The translations under genes and the position numbers were made by a program. 64,000 nt of DNA from Hanleya hanleyi (lineage: Eukaryota > Mollusca > Polyplacophora > Lepidopleurida > Hanleyidae): contig JAVTVY010033683.1 of NCBI GenBank assembly GCA_036873755.1, forward strand, positions 1-64,000. The letters are read 5' to 3'. The notes below the pieces were generated by a model, which saw only the letters and a list, made by a program, of their open reading frames with translations, ran no database searches and was not told the DNA's origin. Below are positions 56,150 through 64,000 of this stretch, piece by piece. Position 1 is the stretch's first letter; each line of letters begins with the position of its first letter.

Positions 56150-58940
56150 TGACCTAGAAATAAATAAAAAATGTAGATTGATGTAGACAAGGGAAAATTT
56201 TTAATTTGCATAAATCCAAGATGGCCGTTTTGTGCAATATTTTCGGTCAATTTTACACAGTATACGCTCTACCTTGGGCAGAGTTGCTCAAATTAAGCAC
56301 TACAAATTAAAACAACTTCACATACATTCACACTGATAATATCTGTAGATTTTTTGACCGAGCAAATAGCCAAGGTGGCTGCCATTTTCAAGATGGCCGC
56401 TGTTCAGACAGTCGGATACCATCTCCAGCATATTAATCCAACGGTAACGGTGGTCCTTCAAGGAATAAAGGTAACGTTGATTCTTCAAAGAATGGAGATA
56501 ACGGTGACTCTTCAGGTATGACAGTAACGGTGATCCTTCAAAGAATGGAGATAATGGTGGTCTTGCAGGTAAGAAGTAACGGTGGTCCTTCAGGTATGAG
56601 GTAACGGTGGGCTTTCGGAAAGTGAGGTAACGTTGATCCTTCCAGGAATATCTGTAACGATGGACTTTCAGGTGTGAAGGTAACGGTGCTCCTTCAAAGA
56701 ATGAAACAAACGGTGGTCATTTTGGTATGGAGGTAACAGTGATGCTTCAAACAATGGAGGCACTCGTGGTCCTTCAGTTATGAGGTTACGGTGGTACTTC
56801 AGATATGAAGTAATGGTGGTCCTTCAGGTATGAGGTAACGGTGGTCCTTCAGGTATGAGGTAAGGGTAGTCTTCCGGGAATGGAGGTATCGGTGATCCTC
56901 CAAGGAATTCAGGTAACGATGGTCCTTCGGGTATGGAGGTAACGGCGATCTACCAGGTATGGAGGTAACGGTGGACCATCAGGTATGGAGGTAACGGCGA
57001 TCTACCAGGTATGGAGGTAACGGTGGACCATCAGGTATGGAGGTAACGGTGGACCATCAGATATGGAGGTAACGGCGATCTATCAGGTATGGAGGTAACG
57101 GTGGCCCATCAGATATGGAGGTAACGGTGGACCATCAGGTATGGAGGTAACGGTGGACCATCAGATATGGAGGTAACGGCGATCTATCAGGTATGGAGGT
57201 AACGGTGGACCATCACGTATGCAGGTAACGGTGGACCATCAGGTATGGAGGTAACGGCGATCTACCAGGTATGGAGGTAACGGTGGACTATCAGGTATGG
57301 AGGTAACGGTGGACCATCAGGTATGGAGGTAACGGCGATCTACCAGGTATGGAGGTAACGGTGGACCATCAGTTATGAAGGTAACGGTGGACCATCAGGT
57401 ATGGAGGTAACGGCGATCTACCAGGTATGGAGGTAACGGTGGCCCATCAGGTATGGAGGTAACGGTGAATCATCAGGTATGGAGGTAACGGCGATCTACC
57501 AGGTATGGAGGTAACGGTGGACCATCAGGTATGGAGGTAACGGTGAATCATCAGGTATGGAGGTAACGGCGATCTACCAGGTATGGAGGTAACGGTGGAC
57601 TATCAGGTATGGAGGTAACGGTGGACCATCAGGTATGGAGGTAATGGCGATCTACCAGGTATGGAGGTAACGGTGGATCATCAGGTATGGAGGTAACAGT
57701 TATTCTACAAATACAAGCGTCTAGTCCGTCGTTCAATATTCATCCGTCATTCATTAAAGAATTTCGGCGTCCGTAATGCAAAGACCTAATTCATATAAAA
57801 GGATTAGCACCAAATTTACAGAATGAATCATGGTATGCATAACACCAGGCTAGTTTCCTGCAAGAGAGAAGAATGGAGGTAACAGTGGACCTTAATGTAT
57901 GGAGGTAACGACGGTCTATCAGGTATGGGGGTAACGGAGATCCTTCAACGAATGGAGGTAACGATGGACCGGTAATGGTGGTCCTTCAGGTATGACGGAA
58001 ACGGTGGTCCTAATGATATGGAGGCAACGCCGGACCTTTAGTTATGGAGGTAAGGGCGACCATCCAAAAAATGGGGGCAACGTTGGACCTTCAGGTGTGA
58101 AGGTTACGCTGCTCCTTCAAGGAATAGAAGCAACTGTGGCCCTCAAGGAATGAAGGTAACGGTGGACCTTCAGTTATGGAGGTAACTGATGTCTTTCAAT
58201 TATGGAGATATTAAAGCGGAAAAAAATATTATGGCGGAAAGTGCTCCTACATATTTTCGCTATCGCTAAGGCTAGAGGGCTGATACTTACCACACTATAT
58301 CTTTGGGTCGAGCTCTACAAGAAAATGTAAAAAAATCCACGCGACCGCCATGATGACGTCACAGTGACGTCATTTTCAAAAAGAGCATTTTTGGGGCGAT
58401 TTTTCGGTCAGAATACAGATACACTCGACCACAATGGCCAGGCACTGGCGAAGGTAAAAATCTGGGTAATCTTCATTGCTGATGTCAAAGGTGCATTGTA
58501 GGGTAGTTCTGGTCAGCAGAATCAGATTTGGCGTGATCAAAATTATATATATAGACATATATATAGACACAAACTTTATTCAAATCGGACACAAACATCT
58601 ATTTCTCTGTCAGATGTACTGGCAGAAAAATAGCGACCATCTTGGAAAATGGCGACTATTTTGAACTTTGGGCAGAGAAATGTCTTCCACCTTCATCCGT
58701 TGTCAATTATTTATGCGAAGATTTATTAGCCCAAACCTTTATCTGAAAATACATTCCTGAAAGTAATATCCGAATAAATATGTAGACAGAAAACAAGCAA
58801 TGAGCGGCCATTTTGGATTTATGTAAATTAAAAATTTTCCCTTGTCTACATCAATCTACATTTTTGATATGTTGTTCGGAATCACTTCAGAGGTTATTTA
58901 CCGCAAACCCCGTTTCTGTTGCAATTTTTTCTAGGTTTGG
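56150..58940. mobile_element. ~2.8-kb inverted-repeat element filled by a minisatellite
   Basis: ATGTAGATTGATGTAGACAA, continuing through AAATTTTTAATTTGCATAAATCCA, at 56170-56220 is matched by its complement at 58815-58866. An outer match on ACCTAGAAA (56152) and its complement (58931) suggests slightly wider ends. The inside holds the 26-bp minisatellite and non-coding flanks. Confidence 0.65.
56440..58205. repeat. 26-bp GGTAACG minisatellite
   Basis: Core array 56925-57700 of about 30 units alternating GGTATGGAGGTAACGGTGGA+CCATCA with GGTATGGAGGTAACGGCGAT+CTACCA; degenerate copies extend to 56440 and 58205. Every unit contains TAA, so no long frame exists. Confidence 0.95.
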
Positions 58941-59700
58941 TGATTTTTTATATAAACTTATAAAAAATTGAATTTATTATTTTTATTTGTCATTTTTAGT
59001 TCACTCAGACTGTAGGCCTACTTAAAAAAGGATTGTTTATCAACAACATGTGCATCACATAAAACACCCGAGTGTACAAAATTGTAATACCAAAAATATA
59101 TATATATATATTATTTGCTGAAAATCTGGTGACGAGTATCAGATGTTTTCATTTTCTTCCCGGTCCACTCGGTTGTTTCCGCTTCGACGAAACCTAGAGT
59201 TCATGGAAAGAGCAGAAAGTTCTGACAGCGAGAGCGGCAATTCGCGCTTCAACAGCATGCAGCTTGACGGTTAGCAAATAACAATGGAAATACCATCAAT
59301 GAAAAAAAATACCATCGAGCCCGCCCTGTCTCAAAGGGCATGTTACCATCACCAGCTAATAATTAAGGGTACAACAGGCAAAAAATATCTGGCAAAGCTA
59401 AAAATACCTCAAACCCCCCTCCCCCCTCACAATATCTTTTTTTTTCTTTACCTCTGAGACCAACAGCAAAAGGTTTTAAAAATAAAACTTGCAAGAAAAA
59501 AGCTGAAATTTCTTATCCCTGCATCACTACTGAAATTCTCTCAGCAACTTGAACAAGGCTCTTTAGTGAACTTAGCATATTTTATTAGGCAGATATGGCA
59601 TCATATGGACAGCAATAGCTGTGTTGTAGAGTTGTCCAAATATTATCCAGGAGGAAAAAGATAAAGTTGTTCCGATATTGTGCTCACAAGCTAATATGTC
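58941..59700. other. Unassigned AT-rich sequence
   Basis: No gene recognised. (TA)n at 59097-59111. Confidence 0.4.
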
Positions 59701-60270
59701 TGCTAATTTACATTTTGACCTATATGACCTTTGAAAATAGGTAGAGGTCAGTACAAAGTGAATATGACCTGGAAGCCTTCATAAGGCAGCATTGTGCCAA
59801 ATATCCAGTCTCCGGTTCCCTGTTCTCAAGATATTACATTATCATTGCTATTCATATTTCAACGTTATCTTTGAAAATAGGTCAAGGTCAGTCAGAAGTG
59901 AACTTGACCTATATGCTTTCTTTAGTCAACACTGTGCGAAGTATCGAGACTTTAGATCAAGTTGTCCCTTAAACATTGTTCACAAGCAAATAGGATTGCT
60001 ATTCATATTCGACGTCTGTGACCTTTAAAAATAGGTCAAGGTCAGTCCAGAGTGAACTTGACCTAAATGTAGAGGCCTTCAAAAGACAGAATTGTGCAAA
60101 ATATCCAGTCTCCAGCTCTCATTGTTATTGAGATATTGCGTTCACAATGCTATCAGCATTTTGACCTCTGTGACCTTCAAAAATAGCCATAGGTCATGGT
60201 CGGTCTGGAGTATACCTGACCAGAGAGGCACCACAAGTCAGCATTGTGCCATAGGATAAGATTCTAGATC
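59700..60270. repeat. ~152-bp tandem repeat rich in AGGTCA half-sites
   Basis: Four diverged copies marked by TGACCTTTGAAAATAGGT (59723, 59868, 60021, 60173) and GCATTGTGCCAAATATCCAG (59788 and later). Each holds GGTCAAGGTCA or a variant, which is a tandem of nuclear-receptor half-sites. Confidence 0.8.
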
Positions 60271-61116
60271 AAGTTGTCCCTTAGACATTGCCTTCACAGG
60301 CAAATAAGACAACTATTTACAGTTTTGCAGTTCCATTCAAAACATGTAAGTGATAGCAGTAATCGGCATTGAACAATATTTTAGCGAGTATAGAATAAAT
60401 TGATCAAATTCAATTTCATGTTTGCGTCAAACCCATTTCTCTCTCTACAGCTTCAGGTTACATTAGGGTCACTTTTGAACTTTGAGGTTTTACTTTGTGG
60501 TGAACCACAATGTCAGTTTCTGGACTAATTCCCATCAAGTTCTTTTTTCTTCTTTTTTTTTTAAATAAATTTTAAGCCTTAATTTCTGATTAAAAGTTTC
60601 ATTAAAATTCAAATATTTGAATCCAATTCCAATTTTAACTTAAACTTGATGAATTGCAATTTAAAATTTGTAATTCCAATTTCTGCCAGTTTTAATTTTG
60701 AAATTTAATTTTTCAATTTCCAATTTAGATCTCAAACTGACGTGGAAGTACATTTTTATCGGTACTGGTGGCTGGACAGTACTAGATTCAGTGAGTTTTT
60801 CACTGGTGGACTCAACTGATGTGTAACTGAACTCAACTGGACATTCTGACCATTGTTCACCACAACAAACTGCACTCTATTTAAATAGACTGAATTTCAT
60901 CCTTATTCACCGGTGGGAAAAACCAGAACCATATGTGAATAAAGCTTTCATGAAAATGCCACACATGCCTCAATATTTCTTGTTTGGTTGGTTTGAGTTA
61001 GAGACTATAAAATAGCCACTAAGCATGCATAGAAATGGATTGCTGCAGTTTCCTCGTTCAGAGTTTTGATGAGAGAATTTCACTGGATTCTACACTCTGG
61101 TGAATGAAAATGAAGT
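60271..61116. other. Unassigned; A/T-homopolymeric tract 60540-60730
   Basis: The tract is built from AATTTTAAAT-like words. No gene is supported. Confidence 0.4.
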
Positions 61117-61340
61117 TACTCCATTTAAACGTTGTAGTAACTGTATAAGGGCCTGTGAACAAGGACATTTGCGACCTGAGCAGGTATATCCCGGGGTTAG
61201 GGAGCAGAAGACACACAGCGGCGGTGGAAGCTTCCAAAAACTGGGGGGGGCTCGACTATCATAGCACTTTAGGCGAGGGTCCAGGGGCCGCCTATGCCCC
61301 GGAAGCTCCGCGCTACTAGATGGCTGTAGACGCATTCTGG
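61117..61340. repeat. Dispersed repeat copy 2 and adjacent transposon-end-like sequence
   Basis: 61145-61212 matches 54558-54625. It is followed by CAGCGGCGGTGGAAGC and a GTCCAGGGGCCGCC/CCCCGGAAGCTCC fold resembling 29505-29560. Confidence 0.7.
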
Positions 61341-61515
61341 CCGATTTCCGGCATATAAAACGACATATCATCACTATATAATCAACTGCATTTTGAGATT
61401 GTTTTTGTGATTTTTCTCACCATTTAAAAGAAAAATTGAGTTGATAACTTTTGAATGTAAAAAAAGTATTTTTCCTTTCCAAAATTCGAACTATACGCAG
61501 TGATCTCGAAGAAAT

Positions 61516-61612
61516 TTTCTCTGGTACCCGGTTCCATTTGTTTATGAATAAACAAATCACCAATAATCAACACATAACTCCATATTTGGTAATACCGCTG
61601 GGACCGTACGCT
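61516..61612. repeat. 97-bp direct repeat, copy 1
   Basis: TTTCTCTGGTACCCGGTTCC ... GGGACCGTACGCT, about 98% identical to 62287-62383. Confidence 0.95.
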
Positions 61613-62286
61613 CTCTTTATTCTGACAAAACACCGCTAGAAGATTACCATGCATTCGAACAATGTTATGATACACCAAGGAGGCCATGTAAATGACATCA
61701 AACGCCATCACACGGATAGAGCATATCAGCGCTATATTGAAACATCTCGTTAAACAAATTGTTTTCAGATAAAACTAGAAAATATCCTATACAGAAAAAT
61801 GCCTGTCGCCGGCCAGGAACAACCCCCGACCACAATCAGTCATAATAAGGAGGAAACCTGCCCCCAACCCATTGCAGCCCGGCATACTCTATGGGGGTAG
61901 AGCGGTTACTAATTTAAGCAATAACATACTCAATTAAGCAACAAAGTATATAAACGATACTTTAAGACATAATCAAATAAGAAACAATATCCAAAATTTT
62001 AATACATGAAACCTAAACCAACATGTGTCATCAATTTATAACCATCAAGTATAGTTGCCATTAACTTATCATACGCAAATATTAATTTTACCAGCACGGT
62101 CCCAGTCAGTCGTGCTGAATGGAAACTTCATTACAACTCCTTAGTTTAATACATATGCCAGGGCGGGAAACACCGCCCTGTGGTCAAGCCCAATTGTTAA
62201 ACAAAACAATTGATTACATAAACACATTTCACCAACCAGAGAAAGTAATTTCTCTTTAATTCATGCTTCAACCGAGAGAAATAACA

Positions 62287-62383
62287 TTTCTCTGGTATCC
62301 GGTTCCATTTGTTTATGAATAAACAAATCACCAATAATCAACACATAACTCCATATTTGGTAATACTGCTGGGACCGTACGCT
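62287..62383. repeat. 97-bp direct repeat, copy 2
   Basis: Partner of 61516-61612, offset 771 bp. The interval contains no recognised gene. The pair could be remnants of a tandem repeat or terminal repeats of a small element. Confidence 0.95.
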
Positions 62384-64000
62384 GAAAACCAAAGAACGGG
62401 AGGATGTTCTGAGGATAAAAACTTATTCGTGAATGAATTGATTTTCACCCTTGCTACAGAATAATACAGAAAAATTTATATCTATATAAACAACATATTT
62501 ACATATAGAATTCCCGGCGTTGTGCGGGTGGAACAACTGCACCCACACACCTAAACGCTTATTTATAAATCTCACTCTGCCTTCACTACTCACTAAACAT
62601 GATATTTTGAATGTATTTGGATTATTCCAATATATTCTTGACAGCAATTTTACTCCCCCCGTTCTGAGATATGGACATACATACCCATCATAATTCTCGA
62701 AATTGAACTCATTTAATGATTAAATGGTACAGTAACTACATATAGATCTGTTTTAACCATGTCTTTCTACTATCGATATAAACTTAAATGTAATTTCATC
62801 GATTCTCCATTCTTTTATAACACTGGTCTTCAATAAAAAACACTGTGTAATAGCACAATATATCCTTAAATATATTCAGAAAACAATGTCGTCGAGAACA
62901 TGAAGGAGACAAATATACTCATAACAGATTATCCATTTTCAAGTAAATATTTTTACATTAAAACATAAACTTGCAAACATTTACAGACAATTTATTCTCA
63001 GCATCTAATTTCAGTTTTCGCCCAAATTTTCCACACAGAGATTAATTCTGATCATTAAGACAATCTTTTCGCCCAGGGGCATACATCACATCCTCACACT
63101 TCCATTATTTATATATACCAAGTCTCTATTCCATTACACATATCTGGATATCTGCATCGCACTCGACTATTTAAATATGTTTAAAATGCTTTTCAAACCT
63201 TCACCGACACAACATATGCATCCTCAGCTGATTCAGAAACGTCATTCATCGCGAGGCTTTATCAGCATTGCCGTTGTTAGAGGCTCTGTACGACTTAGTA
63301 AAAGAGGCAACAAGAACACCTTTTCTTCTACAAACTATCCCCAATCTCGCTTGAAAATCTCTGCAAATATAAATATGCAAAAGACAACCACAATTTGTTA
63401 ATACCTCATCAATATTCGCACTTTAAATTATTGCCAATCCACGATGTTCTCAACATCACCGAAAACGATACCAACTCACATCCGAAAACGACACCAACTC
63501 ACATCCCAAACTCCTGCGCAAATCATGCACTTAACACATTAATTTAATGTTAAAACGATCATGTTAGTATTATAGTACAGATTCGACGAATGAAATATTA
63601 TATATTCTCCTATCTATAATGCATGTCAGTTATGAGTTAGTAATTGTTCCTTATTCATATTTATAGTACAGATTCGGAGAATGAACTGTTGTATATTAAC
63701 TTATGTATAAAGCCGGTCGCCTATGATTTAATAGTAATTATTGGTTCATATTTTCTACATATAAATGTGTCATATATTATATATAAATGTACAATTCTAC
63801 ATGCATAAATTAAATGGATAACGTATTTATTAGGGCCAGGCTATATACCAAATAGCCGTTTAACTAAGTTATCGATAATCCGTGTTAATACGGCAATCGG
63901 CAGCCCGCGTACGCTCATTAGCGGGTGGATTAAGAGTCGCGCTCCGCTGTGAACAGCAACAGCTAGGACCAGTGTATGCCGGAAGTTAATTGTTACTTAG
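62384..64000. other. Unassigned AT-rich sequence
   Basis: No gene or clear repeat apart from a twice-used word TATAGTACAGATTCG (63571, 63662) spaced ~91 bp and CGACACCAACTCACATCC near 63466/63488. Confidence 0.4.

Overview
This is eukaryotic, intron-bearing, repeat-dominated DNA, most likely from a marine mollusc. That is an inference. It rests on an animal-type (GSII) glutamine synthetase gene split by kilobase introns, a SINE-like tail ending in (TCAC)n, many short repeats of the 'GAGTTATCTCCC' and 'GGCCATAACTC' type, and several families of small DNA transposons. Most of the sequence is mobile or tandemly repeated. I see no rRNA, tRNA or CRISPR array.

Layout. (1) 1-8148: tandem satellite with a near-identical monomer of about 1713 bp (four full units, one truncated, one partial). 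(2) 8149 to about 17700: a large palindromic element. Two arms of 4-5 kb face away from a centre near 12340. Each arm carries the same two genes pointing outward: an A32/FtsK-HerA-like P-loop ATPase and a second protein, both opening with a C2H2 zinc finger. The arms also carry layered subterminal repeats. All four gene copies are broken, and differently in each arm. This is the best candidate for an undescribed virus-like or mobile system. (3) 17973-18672: frameshifted reverse-transcriptase fragment. (4) 19718-23917: SINE tail, a 364-bp MITE and a 1.28-kb TIR element. (5) 24495-28478: a putative 4-kb TIR transposon with arrays of a GATC-centred palindromic motif, containing a spliced BEN-domain gene on the minus strand. 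(6) 30919-48856 (minus strand): glutamine synthetase, six coding exons that join to exactly 364 codons plus stop. It appears to lack a four-residue active-site segment. Its three large introns hold a GCGCCC-rich TIR element, a second MITE copy, 161-bp and 156-bp tandem repeats and a 4-kb 31-bp minisatellite that reads open in all three forward frames. (7) 48998-64000: no gene recognised. This part holds hairpins, short tandem repeats, a TTAA-flanked foldback element, a TIR element filled with a 26-bp GGTAACG minisatellite, and an array rich in AGGTCA half-sites.

Only glutamine synthetase and the BEN-domain gene look like plausible expressed host or transposon genes. The others are decayed mobile-element genes. 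Splice sites were read by eye from GT/AG and frame continuity, with no transcript evidence.
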